This document shows, piece after piece, positions 16,484-25,669 of a stretch of 64,000 bases of DNA. The DNA is taken from assembly GCF_013149275.1 (NCBI RefSeq), contig NZ_JABGNA010000008.1, positions 62,001 to 126,000 of the forward strand, given 5' to 3'. Each line of letters starts with the position of its first letter. Position 1 is the first letter of the stretch. The translations under genes were made by a program, and so were the position numbers. The notes beneath the pieces are model-generated. The model was not told the origin of the DNA. It made no database searches and saw only the letters and a program-made list of their open reading frames with translations. Origin of the DNA: Mucilaginibacter sp. SG564 (GTDB lineage: Bacteria; Bacteroidota; Bacteroidia; Sphingobacteriales; Sphingobacteriaceae).

Positions 16484-18694
16484 ATGAATGCAGTATCTCC
16501 CTGGCTCTTATCCATTAACGCCCAATTGAACAATTCTGATCTGGAGGCCGTCTATGATCAGGAAGTGTTGGGTTATACCTTTAAAGTTTATTTGATCGGT
16601 GATTCCTGCTGGCTCGTTGTAGCATGGCCAAAGGGTAGCCGTATCGCTTTCCGCCTGGCTTATTCGCCCAATGACAAACTGCAGCTTAAGAAAGTCTCTG
16701 GAAAAGATAAAAAAATCACTTTCCATATTTCGTCCTTAATAGGCGACTATCAATCTGACCTGGAATTACCTGTCGGGGATCATCCAGTGTTCCGGCTGAC
16801 AACTACACTTAAAACTTCTGCCCCGCTGTTATTTCCTTATTGGCCCCGTGATATTGCCCCGCTGGGAGCAGCCGGCAGCGATTTTTTAGCCAAAGGCGAG
16901 ATTAGGATCAGCCAGGTTGGTAACCGGTCAGGCCTGCTTTATTTTAACTTAAGCCAGCCTAAAGCAGGTTCGGCATTATATCTGCAAAACCTGACGGCGC
17001 TGGCAGATTATAACCAACAAACAGAAACCTCGGCCGGAGATACGGTAGGTGGTGAATGGCCGGAGATTGGATTTGCTTTACCGCCAACGTTAAAGAATAA
17101 AGCGCTTGAGGCCGATAAAAACTACACACTAAGCGATGCCTATATCGCTTTATCAGATGAGGTGCCGGCCGACGAACCAGCTATGGCGAAGCAGTATTTA
17201 GATCTGCTGGCAGCTATTTACTTACAACTGCCCAAGCCAACAACTACTTATAAACATTGGCCGGATATCCTGCAAAAAGGATTGACCGACCTGAACGAAA
17301 GTCCCGGCTGTTGGAATCAGGTAGATGGGAATCATTATTTGAATGCCTATGTCTGCGATTATGCAACACCACCAGAGATCATGGTTCAATTAGCTGTGCT
17401 GTTGCCTTTGCTCGATTATGTGGAATGGAACGACTCACAGTTAGCGATCATGAAAAAGATCAAGGACGGCCTGCCCGCGTTTTATGACGAGAAACTCGGA
17501 ACCATCATGCGCTGGCACCCGAAAGTGGCGGATACCATGGATGCTGAGGAAGAACATAAAAAGCCCCTGGTTATGGATTCCTGGTACCTGAACCACCCCC
17601 TGCTTAACCTGTCAAGGCTGGCGCTTAAGGGTGATCAGGTGGCAAAAAAGCTATTCCTGGATTCCCTGGACTATGCCATTAAAGTGGCCCGTCATTTTAA
17701 TTATACGTGGCCGGTGTTTTATAAAATGGATACGCTGGAAGTGATCAAGGCCGAAACCCAGCCTGGCAAAGGTGGTGAAAAAGACGTACCCGGGCTATAT
17801 GCACACGTCATGCTGCAGGCCTGGGAGTTGACCGGCGAAAAACGTTACCTGGCAGAAGCGGAAAAAGCCGCATTAAAACTAAGAGGTCTGGGATTTGAAT
17901 TATTTTACCAGGCCAATAATACCGCGTTCTCAGCAGGTGCTTTATTGCGGCTTTATAAAGTAACCCAAAAAGAGGTTTATAAAGAATTAAGTTATTTGTG
18001 TCTGGCGAACCTGTTTAAAAATGTTCAACTGTGGGACTGTAACTATGGATACGGGCGAAATTTCCCGTCGTTCTTCGCGCTTTTTCCGCTGAACGATGCA
18101 CCTTATACGGCAGTTTACGAAGAGCAGGAAGTTTTCTGCGCTTTTCATGATTACCTGAAACACGCCGAAGGGCAGGATATCCTGCCGGCTGCACGGCTAT
18201 TATTAGCCGAATACATCCGGTTTGTAGTTGAGCGGGCAGTGTATTATTATCCGCCGATGCTGCCGAAGGACATGTTGTCAGACGAGGTTAAGACTGGTGA
18301 AGTCGACCCGAACCTGTGGGTCGCGCTGGAAGATATGCACGATGGTTGGGAAAAATCCGGCGAAGTCGGTCAGGAGGTTTACGGGGCAGGCAATGCTTTT
18401 GGCATTCTGCCGCGCCACTATATGCAGGTAGAAGGTCAGTCATTTATGATCTATACGGATTATCCAACCTATGGCTTTTCACCTAAAAAGCATCGACCTG
18501 CAAATTTTAAACTCGCTGGCAACGGCAGGTTGACCAGCCGTGTGATGCTGGTTAAAACCGGTAAAGAAAAAATGCCGGAGTTCGCTGTTACGTTTAAGGG
18601 TAGCAAAGAAACGATCAAGGGAAAGAAAACCAAGGAGGGACACCTGGAATTTACTGTTGCCGGTGACAGCGAAATTCATATCGACTGGAAATGA
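16484..18694 (+). CDS. Large hypothetical protein, probable alpha/alpha-toroid fold
   Basis: A 736-aa soluble protein without signal peptide that I cannot assign. Residues ~1-230 are beta-rich (sandwich-like). From ~240 to ~650 there are repeated helical pairs with aromatic/acidic motifs (ESPGCWNQVDGNHYLNAYV, VMDSWYLNHPLLNLSRLAL, PGLYAHVMLQAWELTGEKRY). This is the texture of (alpha/alpha)6 glycan-active enzymes such as glycoside hydrolases or epimerases. The C-terminus is a short beta domain. It heads a four-gene operon with the iron-permease-like, pyrophosphatase and 40-aa genes. A sugar-related role is inference only. Confidence 0.65.
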   Translation: MNAVSPWLLSINAQLNNSDLEAVYDQEVLGYTFKVYLIGDSCWLVVAWPKGSRIAFRLAYSPNDKLQLKKVSGKDKKITFHISSLIGDYQSDLELPVGDHPVFRLTTTLKTSAPLLFPYWPRDIAPLGAAGSDFLAKGEIRISQVGNRSGLLYFNLSQPKAGSALYLQNLTALADYNQQTETSAGDTVGGEWPEIGFALPPTLKNKALEADKNYTLSDAYIALSDEVPADEPAMAKQYLDLLAAIYLQLPKPTTTYKHWPDILQKGLTDLNESPGCWNQVDGNHYLNAYVCDYATPPEIMVQLAVLLPLLDYVEWNDSQLAIMKKIKDGLPAFYDEKLGTIMRWHPKVADTMDAEEEHKKPLVMDSWYLNHPLLNLSRLALKGDQVAKKLFLDSLDYAIKVARHFNYTWPVFYKMDTLEVIKAETQPGKGGEKDVPGLYAHVMLQAWELTGEKRYLAEAEKAALKLRGLGFELFYQANNTAFSAGALLRLYKVTQKEVYKELSYLCLANLFKNVQLWDCNYGYGRNFPSFFALFPLNDAPYTAVYEEQEVFCAFHDYLKHAEGQDILPAARLLLAEYIRFVVERAVYYYPPMLPKDMLSDEVKTGEVDPNLWVALEDMHDGWEKSGEVGQEVYGAGNAFGILPRHYMQVEGQSFMIYTDYPTYGFSPKKHRPANFKLAGNGRLTSRVMLVKTGKEKMPEFAVTFKGSKETIKGKKTKEGHLEFTVAGDSEIHIDWK

Positions 18695-18698
18695 GACT

Positions 18699-19157
18699 AT
18701 GAAAAAGAAAATAAATTTATTTGAGCGATTTTCTAACTGGGCAACCACAGCCACCGGCAGTTCGGCAGCCTTTATTATTGCAGCTGTTACAGTCGTTGTA
18801 TGGGCCATCAGTGGTCCTTTGTTCCACTATTCCGAAACCTGGCAGCTCGTGATCAATACAGGTACCACCATTATTACTTTTTTGATGGTTTTTCTCATTC
18901 AGAAATCACAGAACAAAGATTCCAAGGCAGTTCATCTGAAACTAAATGAACTCTTGGCTTCGCATGAAGGAACCAGTAACCGTATGGTTAATATTGAGGA
19001 TTTGAATGAAGATGAACTGGATCATCTTTATAAATTTTATATCCGGTTATCTGACCTGGCTGAAAGAGAAAGTGACCTGACCCGTACACACTCCATTGAT
19101 GCTGCAGAGGAAAATCAGAAAAAGAAATCAGGCAATCGCAAAACACGTAAGCAATGA
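18699..19157 (+). CDS. Low-affinity iron permease-family protein
   Basis: A 152-aa protein from the ATG at 18699, 4 bp after the previous stop. The pattern NLFERFSNWATTATGS, two membrane segments (FIIAAVTVVVWAISGP and WQLVINTGTTIITFLMVFLI) and IQKSQNKDSKAVHLKLNELL match the Fet4-like low-affinity iron permease family. The bacterial members are short two-TM proteins whose transport activity is unproven. The C-terminal tail is polar. Its stop overlaps the pyrophosphatase start (ATGA). Confidence 0.8.
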   Translation: MKKKINLFERFSNWATTATGSSAAFIIAAVTVVVWAISGPLFHYSETWQLVINTGTTIITFLMVFLIQKSQNKDSKAVHLKLNELLASHEGTSNRMVNIEDLNEDELDHLYKFYIRLSDLAERESDLTRTHSIDAAEENQKKKSGNRKTRKQ

Positions 19158-19636
19158 ATCAGGCAAAGGTAATCACCGTAATGATTGAGAGCCCGAAAGG
19201 ATCAAACCAGAAGTTTGATTATGATCCGCTGGAAAAACGTTTTAAGTTAAATAAGATCCTGCCAGCTGGGCTCGTTTTTCCTTTTGATTTTGGTATGATC
19301 CCAGATACAAAAGGAGAAGATGGTGATCCGCTTGATATCATCGTAATTTCTGAGGATCCTACTTTTCCTGGCTGCCTGGTGGATTGCCGGATTATCGGGA
19401 TGTTGATGGTCGAGCAGACTGAACGTAATGGTAAAACAATTCGCAATGACCGGTATGTTGGTATTCCGGATGTATCCCAATTATTTTCAGAGATAAAAAA
19501 TATAGAGGAATTGCCAAAGATGATCATTGACCAGATTGAAGCTTTTTTTGAAAATTACAATGAGCAAGCGGGCAAGAAATTTAAAGTTACCGCGCGGTTA
19601 ACCACAAGTCAGGCCATCAAACTATTAAATCAATGA
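19154..19636 (+). CDS. Inorganic pyrophosphatase
   Basis: A 160-aa family I soluble pyrophosphatase, converting PPi to 2 Pi. The metal-binding signature appears as DGDPLDIIV (D-x-D-P-x-D), together with KFDYDP and an early FPFDFGMIPDT. It is somewhat shorter than the typical ~175 aa. It is probably translationally coupled, with ATGA overlaps on both sides. A second PPase next to stress genes may be an auxiliary copy rather than the housekeeping enzyme; that is inference. Confidence 0.88.
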   Translation: MNQAKVITVMIESPKGSNQKFDYDPLEKRFKLNKILPAGLVFPFDFGMIPDTKGEDGDPLDIIVISEDPTFPGCLVDCRIIGMLMVEQTERNGKTIRNDRYVGIPDVSQLFSEIKNIEELPKMIIDQIEAFFENYNEQAGKKFKVTARLTTSQAIKLLNQ

Positions 19637-19755
19637 ACAGCAAGAGAACCCTGCTTGTGCTGGCCATGATAGTGATATTGATTATCATAATCTGGATAAG
19701 TCATCATAAATCAGTAGCCGAGCTGAAGAAGCCGGTTGTCGTTTGCGGCAAGTGA
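19633..19755 (+). CDS. 40-aa single-TM protein
   Basis: An ORF of 40 codons beginning MNSKRTLLVLAMIVILIIII and ending HHKSVAELKKPVVVCGK. It has one strong membrane segment and a short hydrophilic tail with a terminal-region Cys. The start overlaps the pyrophosphatase stop by an ATGA, which is the main support for it being real. Unknown function. Confidence 0.5.
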   Translation: MNSKRTLLVLAMIVILIIIIWISHHKSVAELKKPVVVCGK

Positions 19756-19883
19756 ATTAATAAGGAATTAAATCCATTGCAGGATAGTATAGATCCGGTA
19801 GATAAGATTCTGATAGAAAATAATGGGCGGTTGAGTTTTTTAATGAAAAAGGTGAAAACCTAACGCCTCAATTGAAAACTTTT

Positions 19884-20276
19884 CTACGATAACGGATCAG
19901 ATTTGTGCATTGTAGTACTGGCTGACATCAGGCCCTGTATTGTTTTCAGAAAGTATTCAAGGTCAAACGGCTTACATATGACAGCATCGCAACCAAAGCT
20001 CCATAAGTCAAGTCCAGGTTGTACATAAGCGGTAAAAATAATGATCGGGATATGCTGATATTGTGGATGAGCTTTAAGCGTTTGACAAAGCTCGCCGCCG
20101 TTACCATCTGATAAGCGATAATCCATAATAATAAGGTCGGGGCGAAAGTCTGCAATGATTGATAAGAAACCTGCACCTTCCATGACGCTTTCTACTTCAT
20201 ACTGTTCGTAAACCAGTACTTCTTCGACAACCTGGATAACATCCAGACTATCATCCAATAACAAAATCTTTTTCAT
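19884..20276 (-). CDS. Single-domain response regulator
   Basis: A 130-aa receiver domain with no output domain, from the ATG at 20274-20276 (MKKILLLDDSLDVIQVVEEV). The acidic pair DD (residues 8-9), phospho-acceptor Asp in LIIMDYRLSDG, FTAY (Thr) and ICKPF (Lys) are all in place. The frame stays open a further 26 codons upstream, but those look non-coding. It probably partners the histidine kinase at 21233 or another kinase, acting by protein contacts. Confidence 0.88.
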   Translation of the reverse strand: MKKILLLDDSLDVIQVVEEVLVYEQYEVESVMEGAGFLSIIADFRPDLIIMDYRLSDGNGGELCQTLKAHPQYQHIPIIIFTAYVQPGLDLWSFGCDAVICKPFDLEYFLKTIQGLMSASTTMHKSDPLS

Positions 20277-20493
20277 GAGGAGTGCTTGCAGTATGGCGAT
20301 TAGCTCAAAAAGCTGAAAGCGATAAAGTCGCGCGGAAGAACGGTGGTAATGCACATCTTCGCAAATTGACCGGAATCAGGTCCTCAAACCATACGATTTA
20401 AAGATAAGTTTATTTTTTGACTAATTCTATACTTTTTGGAATAGATTTTGCTTTCTAAGAAATACATTTTAATAATAAATAAAACACATCATC

Positions 20494-21048
20494 ATGCCTA
20501 TTAAAAACAACAACAAGTCTGCAGCAGCAGCCAGTCGTACACCAGAAGCAGAGAGTGCGCTGAAAGAATTATTTATTGATGAGATCAAAGACATCTACTG
20601 GGCCGAAAAGCATTTGGCGACAGCGCTGCCTAAATTGATCAAGGGCGCAACTTCGGAAGATCTGAAACAAACCATCACTACGCATTTGGAGGAAACAAAA
20701 AACCATGTGACACGTTTGGAAAGTGTATTTGAGTCCATCGGGGAAAAAGCTACGGCCAAAAAATGCCTGGCAATGGAAGGCTTATTAAATGAAGCTACTG
20801 AATTGCTGTCTGATACCGATAAAGGTACCGAAGTACGCGATGTAGCGATCATCTCCGCTGCGCAGAAAGTAGAGCATTATGAGATTGCTTCATATGGAAC
20901 ATTGCGCACCTTAGCAGGTACATTGGGTTATAACGAAGCACAAAGTCTTTTGGATGAAACATTGGCCGAAGAAAAAAAAGCTGATAGTTTGTTAACCGGC
21001 GTAGCCGAAAATTATGTAAATGAGGCTGCCGCCGCTGAAACTGAATAA
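20494..21048 (+). CDS. YciE/YciF-like ferritin-like (DUF892) protein
   Basis: A 184-aa protein. After an ~25-residue Ala/Ser-rich N-terminus comes the DUF892 domain (LKELFIDEIKDIYWAEKHL, RLESVFESIG, QKVEHYEIASYGTLRTLA). Conserved Glu/His positions fit a ferritin-like diiron bundle. It is paralogous to the C-terminal half of the 13919 protein. It is followed by a strong terminator and is monocistronic. General-stress protection is inferred from family context. Confidence 0.85.
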   Translation: MPIKNNNKSAAAASRTPEAESALKELFIDEIKDIYWAEKHLATALPKLIKGATSEDLKQTITTHLEETKNHVTRLESVFESIGEKATAKKCLAMEGLLNEATELLSDTDKGTEVRDVAIISAAQKVEHYEIASYGTLRTLAGTLGYNEAQSLLDETLAEEKKADSLLTGVAENYVNEAAAAETE

Positions 21049-21059
21049 ATGACACACTT

Positions 21060-21096
21060 AAAAAAACAGGGCAGCGAAAACTGCCCTGTTTTTTTA
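21060..21096 (+). terminator. Rho-independent terminator
   Basis: AAAAAACAGGGCAG-cgaaaa-CTGCCCTGTTTTTTT directly follows the DUF892 gene: a perfect GC stem with an A/T-rich extension and a T-run. Confidence 0.85.
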
Positions 21097-21232
21097 ATAT
21101 ATCAGAGCTGACGCAAAGGCGCTTTCTGTAATTATAAAACGGTCCTGGAGTGTTTATTAAACCAATTATAAAAAATTACCTTATGCAATTTTTTACTTTT
21201 TTTATTGTTTGCAGGCTTTTATCTGCTGAGCT

Positions 21233-23257
21233 ATGACATCGAAATTTAATCGCATCTTACAGCTCGGCTATGGATTTTCCGTATTGATGCTAGCCATAAT
21301 TGGCTTGTTCGCTTATTTAACAGTAAATAGTCTTTTATTGAGTAATCAGGATGTAGCTCATAGTAACCTCGTAGTTCAGAAACTGGAAAAATTACTCTCG
21401 GTTATGAAGGATGCAGAAACGGGACAAAGAGGCTACCTGCTTACAGGCAACCAACAATTTCTGAAACCATACCAGGGCAGTTACCATCAGGCAGAATCGT
21501 TAACAAATGAGCTATTTAAGTTAACAAGCGATAATACGCAACAACAGCGTAACCTGGCAAATGTTAAGGGGATATTAACCCACCGTTTGAATAAGCTACA
21601 GGAACTCATCGATAAGAAGCAAAGAGGGAGTGCTATTACACCTATGGATCTGCTAGTTGGGAAATCAGCTATGGACGACTTAAGAGGCGCTGTTGATCGC
21701 GCTGAGCAGGAAGAGCAAAGGTTGCTTACAACACGGACACAGAGATTACGCGCTTTTGCACAATGGACGCCATCCTTAATTCTGGTCGCTATTATATTCG
21801 GCGTATTAATCGCTGCCTACTCTTATATTCATGTATTGCGTGATATCCGGCAAAAAGATCGTCTACGGGCTGATTTGATAGTAAAAGAACAGGAAACAGC
21901 GGCTTTTAATGAGGAATTGACCGCTGCAAATGAAGAGATCACGGCGGCGAATGAAGAATTGACGGCTATCAATGAAGAATTGACCAAGGCCAGGCAGGAA
22001 CTTGCCTCAGCCAACGAAATGTTGGAGCTGCGGGTGGAAGAGCGAACCACAGCTTTGCTGGATAGTGAGCAGGAAACTATGGCACTCAATGAGGAACTGT
22101 CGGCGCTTAATGAAGAGCTTACTGCGTCAAATGAGGAATTACAGGCGACGAATGAAGAATTGGCGGAGCATCAACGCCGGCTGCAGGAACTTATTGATGA
22201 ACTACAAGAAGCGGATAAGCGAAGCGCTAAGTTGGCGGCTATCGTCGAGACTTCTGATGATGCGATCATCAGTAAAAGCCTGGAAGGAATTATCACCAGC
22301 TGGAATCAGGGTGCTGAGCGTACATTCGGTTATGCCGAAGCTGAGATGGTGGGAGAGTCGATTCTAAAGTTGATTCCGGAAGAACGTCATCATGAAGAAC
22401 CCGCTATCATCGCACGTATCAAAGCCCGGGAACGTGTAGAACATTATGAGACCAGACGCCGTACCCGGGACGGGCGCCTGATAGACGTGTCACTAACCAT
22501 CTCACCGATCTTAGATAAGCAGGGGAATATTATCGGGGTATCTAAGATCGCCCGTGACATATCCGAGCAGAAATTGAACGAACAACGTAAAAACGATTTT
22601 ATCGGGATGGCCAGCCATGAGCTAAAAACACCGCTAACCTCACTCAGCGTAATGATCCAGGTATTACAACAGAAACTGCGTGAAAGTGAAGACCCTTTTT
22701 TACCATCTGTTCTGGATAGGGCAGTACGCCAAACACAGCGGATGACAAGCCTGATTAACGGGTTTCTCAACGTATCACGTCTGGAATCGGGAAAGTTAGT
22801 TATAGATAAGGAAGACTTTGATCTCGCTGTTTTGATCAGTGAGCAGGTCGAAGAGATCCGCCCCGCGGCTTCAAGTTATAATTTTATCGTACAATCTTGC
22901 GTGCCATTGACAGTGCATGCAGATAGGGAAAAAATCGGATCAGTGATCTCTAATCTATTATCGAATGCGGCTAAATATTCGTTGAGGGCCAGTGAAATCG
23001 TGATTGGATGCGAAGTGAAAGATAGCGAAGTTATTGTGAGCGTGCGCGATAAGGGCATGGGAATCCAATCGCAGGATTTACCAAAGCTATTCGAACGCTA
23101 CTATCGTGTTAACAGTGAGTATACCCGTCATATTTCGGGCTTTGGTGTTGGACTATATTTAAGTGCCGAAATTATTAAACATCATAATGGTCGTATTTGG
23201 GTTGAAAGTGAAATAAACTTAGGTTCGACGTTTTATTTCTCACTGCCGTTGGTATGA
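21233..23257 (+). CDS. CHASE3-PAS hybrid sensor histidine kinase
   Basis: A 674-aa membrane kinase. TM1 (~12-34), a periplasmic CHASE3 domain (~38-175, DAETGQRGYLLTGN) and TM2 (~180-205) are followed by a long coiled coil of reiterated N-E-E-L heptads (~215-335). A PAS domain comes next (~335-455, AIVETSDDAIISKSLEGII), then HisKA with phospho-His in GMASHELKTPLTS (~468) and HATPase_c ending in GFGVGLYLS. The first 20 codons of the coil are highly repetitive. No receiver is attached; the single-domain regulator at 19884 is the nearest candidate partner. Confidence 0.92.
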   Translation: MTSKFNRILQLGYGFSVLMLAIIGLFAYLTVNSLLLSNQDVAHSNLVVQKLEKLLSVMKDAETGQRGYLLTGNQQFLKPYQGSYHQAESLTNELFKLTSDNTQQQRNLANVKGILTHRLNKLQELIDKKQRGSAITPMDLLVGKSAMDDLRGAVDRAEQEEQRLLTTRTQRLRAFAQWTPSLILVAIIFGVLIAAYSYIHVLRDIRQKDRLRADLIVKEQETAAFNEELTAANEEITAANEELTAINEELTKARQELASANEMLELRVEERTTALLDSEQETMALNEELSALNEELTASNEELQATNEELAEHQRRLQELIDELQEADKRSAKLAAIVETSDDAIISKSLEGIITSWNQGAERTFGYAEAEMVGESILKLIPEERHHEEPAIIARIKARERVEHYETRRRTRDGRLIDVSLTISPILDKQGNIIGVSKIARDISEQKLNEQRKNDFIGMASHELKTPLTSLSVMIQVLQQKLRESEDPFLPSVLDRAVRQTQRMTSLINGFLNVSRLESGKLVIDKEDFDLAVLISEQVEEIRPAASSYNFIVQSCVPLTVHADREKIGSVISNLLSNAAKYSLRASEIVIGCEVKDSEVIVSVRDKGMGIQSQDLPKLFERYYRVNSEYTRHISGFGVGLYLSAEIIKHHNGRIWVESEINLGSTFYFSLPLV

Positions 23258-23330
23258 TATCGAAAACACTAAAATAATTATTGCTTTTTTGGGAGCTTTT
23301 GATTATTAATAAAACAAAATATGATATAAA

Positions 23331-23365
23331 TACAATAACCATCTTATTATAAGATGGTTATTGTA
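23331..23365. terminator. Hairpin between convergent genes
   Basis: TACAATAACCATCTTAT and ATAAGATGGTTATTGTA form a long perfect stem with almost no loop, lying between the kinase (plus) and the acetyltransferase (minus), which converge here. Confidence 0.6.
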
Positions 23366-23392
23366 TTTGAGTGACTTGCTATTATCAGCGTT

Positions 23393-23842
23393 CTATAATT
23401 TTTTTACCATTTCCACATGCTCAATGCCATCTTCATCATAAGGATCACCGTCAGGGACAAAGCCGAGAGAATTATAAAACGGAAGGGCATAAGTCTGCTC
23501 TCCAATACGTATATTGCCGGGGCTAAATAATTCCCGGCAACTTTGAATTGCCAGTTCCATTACCTTTCTTCCCAAGCCGCTCCCTCGGAAAGCCGGCGAA
23601 GTAACCACTCTGCCGATAGCTATTTCCGGATAGGATAAGCCAGCTGGTACCAACCTGCTGTAAGCAGCAAGGGCACCATCGGCAAATAGTAAAAGATGAA
23701 AGCATTGCTGATCCTTATAATCTAAGTCCAGGAACGCGCAGTTCTGTTCAACAACAAACACTTCACTGCGGAGGCGTAGGAGTTCGTACAACTCGCCTAC
23801 ATTAAGATCCTGAAAGGCTTTGACTTTATGAGTTAAGTTCAT
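23393..23842 (-). CDS. ElaA-like GNAT acetyltransferase
   Basis: A 149-aa GNAT-fold protein from the ATG at 23840-23842 (MNLTHKVKAFQDLNVGELYE). LLRLRSEVFVVEQNCAFLD is the typical ElaA N-terminus. The acetyl-CoA loop reads VVTSPAFRGSGLGRKVME (R/Q-x-x-G-x-G/A). The C-terminal ALPFYNSLGFVPDGDPYDED is also typical. Upstream in-frame Met codons add only hydrophobic residues. The substrate is unknown. Confidence 0.85.
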   Translation of the reverse strand: MNLTHKVKAFQDLNVGELYELLRLRSEVFVVEQNCAFLDLDYKDQQCFHLLLFADGALAAYSRLVPAGLSYPEIAIGRVVTSPAFRGSGLGRKVMELAIQSCRELFSPGNIRIGEQTYALPFYNSLGFVPDGDPYDEDGIEHVEMVKKL

Positions 23843-24168
23843 TATGTGTGTTATTAGTAATAACAAAAGTATTTTAAATTGTATTAACTCTTTATGCTCT
23901 CATGTAGTTTCGGCGGTGAACCCAACGTATCACGATAGGATACTGTTGACTGCCATTTGTATCCTTTAGCCATATCTTCCGCCATCTTATCAGCTCCTGC
24001 TTTTTGGGAATGGATATCGCATTACGAATGATTAAAAGGAAATCCAATTTACTAAACCCAAGTGATACTTTGAAAACCATTTTTCCTATCCTGTAGATAT
24101 AAAGGGCCTTGTATAAGTCCTGTTTGTATATTTATTATTGATTTTAATAATAAGTATTCAAATTTAAT

Positions 24169-25422
24169 ATGGCATCAGTAAAAATTTTCCCTAGACTGGA
24201 CAAAGCAAATAAGCAAGGTAAGGTACCTATGTACCTTCGTCTAACTAAGAACCGCAAATCTAAATACATCGCTTTAGATGTTTATATCGATCCCAAGCAT
24301 TGGAACGCACAAACTGGTAAAGTAAAGCCCGGGGCGAAAAATGCAAGTCAAATAAATAGTTTCCTGGCAGCCAAAGGAGCCGAAGCTGAAGCCTTGGCAC
24401 TGGAAATGGAAACCAAATCCAAATTCATTACGGCTTACGATATTAAGTCTAAGATAATCGGAAAGGCGCCAGCGGAGTTTTTCGGATTTGTGGAGATGCA
24501 CCGGAAGAACCTGTTGGAGAATTTGAAAATATCAACAATCAGGCAAACTGATGGCGCCATTGAAAAATTCAAAAAATTCTGTAAAAACGAGCAGCTTTTT
24601 TTTGATGAGATTAATGTAAAGTTTATACAGGATTACCAGGAGTATTTAAAGGATAAGCTGAACAACCAGGCTAATACGATCCACTCCAATCTTAAAATCA
24701 TCAGGAAGATCATCCTATACGCAGTGGGGGAAGAGATGATCCCAATGGAAAGGAATCCATTCAATAAAGTCAAGCTTAGAGGTGAAAAAACCAGGAGAGA
24801 ATTTTTGCTGGATGATGAATTGGAGCGATTGGAAAACCTGGAACTGGTTGAATCGACTATGATTAACCACCATCGGAACTTATATATTTTCAGTGCTTAT
24901 TCTGGCGGTATAAGAATTTCCGATCTGTTGCTGATGCGTTGGCGAAATTTTGATGGACAGCATCTTTATTTTCAGATCAAAAAGACCAAAGAAGATCTTA
25001 GCATCAAGTTGCCCAAGAAAGCGTTATCTATCTTACTATTTTACCGATCCCTGGCTCAAAAGAAATTCGGCGACCAAAATGTTTTACCCGAATATTTCAT
25101 ATTCCCACTACTAAAAATTCGCCCAAATGAAACAGATGAGCTAAGGATATTCAGAGCCATATCTTCAGCTACAGCGTATACCAACAAGAATCTAAGAGAA
25201 TTAACTAAACGGGCTAAGATAGATAAGCAGATATCATTTCATTCTGCCAGGCATAGCTGGGCGGTAAGAGCATTGCAAAAAGGTATGCGGATCGAATATG
25301 TTTCCAAATTAATGGGGCATGCTTCAGTTAAACAAACCGAGGTTTATGCCAAAATACTGAATATGGAGTTGGACAAAGCCATGTCCATTTTTGATAAAAA
25401 AGAGCGCAAGATCAGAGCATGA
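24169..25422 (+). CDS. Tyrosine-type site-specific integrase
   Basis: A 417-aa Bacteroidetes-style recombinase: N-terminal arm-binding domain (~1-90), SAM-like core-binding domain (~105-195) and catalytic domain (~210-410). The catalytic set is complete: Arg in SGGIRISDLLLMRW, Lys in FQIKKTKED, HSARHSWAV (H-x-x-R), His in LMGHASVKQT and Tyr in EVYAKIL. Its 3' end is 175 bp from the intact tRNA-Lys, with a terminator hairpin between. This is the layout expected of an integrase that inserts its element into the tRNA 3' end. Confidence 0.93.
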   Translation: MASVKIFPRLDKANKQGKVPMYLRLTKNRKSKYIALDVYIDPKHWNAQTGKVKPGAKNASQINSFLAAKGAEAEALALEMETKSKFITAYDIKSKIIGKAPAEFFGFVEMHRKNLLENLKISTIRQTDGAIEKFKKFCKNEQLFFDEINVKFIQDYQEYLKDKLNNQANTIHSNLKIIRKIILYAVGEEMIPMERNPFNKVKLRGEKTRREFLLDDELERLENLELVESTMINHHRNLYIFSAYSGGIRISDLLLMRWRNFDGQHLYFQIKKTKEDLSIKLPKKALSILLFYRSLAQKKFGDQNVLPEYFIFPLLKIRPNETDELRIFRAISSATAYTNKNLRELTKRAKIDKQISFHSARHSWAVRALQKGMRIEYVSKLMGHASVKQTEVYAKILNMELDKAMSIFDKKERKIRA

Positions 25423-25549
25423 ACCACTTATATTCCCTTTCTGCTAAAAAACACCAAAAAGGAATTGCACGGGCCCTGTGAGGATCACAAAAACTGAAAG
25501 AAAAATCGGGTGCCCGAAATGTTTTACCTATGTTGTACCTGTAACGAAA

Positions 25550-25582
25550 AACGCCTTGTAAGTGTCTGACTTACAAGGCGTT
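25550..25582. terminator. Terminator shared by integrase and tRNA-Lys
   Basis: AACGCCTTGTAAG-tgtctga-CTTACAAGGCGTT is a perfect 13-bp stem. On the minus strand it is followed by TTTTTCG just beyond the tRNA-Lys 3' end. On the plus strand it follows the integrase gene. Confidence 0.8.
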
Positions 25583-25595
25583 GTCTTCATTTTCC

Positions 25596-25611
25596 GTGAT
25601 CCCGCTGGGAC
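25596..25611. repeat. Putative proximal att site in tRNA-Lys
   Basis: Exact 16-bp direct repeat of 750-765 (gtgatcccgctgggac), covering the discriminator, the 3' acceptor strand and part of the T stem of tRNA-Lys. Confidence 0.65.
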
Positions 25612-25669
25612 TCGAACCCAGGACCCCAACATTAAAAGTGTTATGCTCTACCGGCTGAGCTACGGAATC
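25597..25669 (-). tRNA. tRNA-Lys (TTT)
   Basis: Read on the minus strand: acceptor GATTCCG pairs with CGGGATC, D arm GCTC...GAGC, anticodon stem TAACA/TGTTG with loop CTTTTAA (anticodon TTT), T arm CTGGG-TTCGAGT-CCCAG, discriminator A. It is 73 nt with no encoded CCA. All stems pair with only wobble exceptions. It serves as the presumed insertion site of the island on its 3' side. Confidence 0.95.

Noticed and set aside
23892..24080. 62-codon minus-strand ORF next to the integrase
   Set aside because: No family resemblance, no operon link, and it occupies the expected promoter and arm-site region of the integrase; evidence too weak.
24169..25422. Integrase belonging to the phage cluster at 27-53 kb
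   Set aside because: Two intact tRNA regions and a chromosomal gene lie between them, and the att-like repeats bracket the left island instead.
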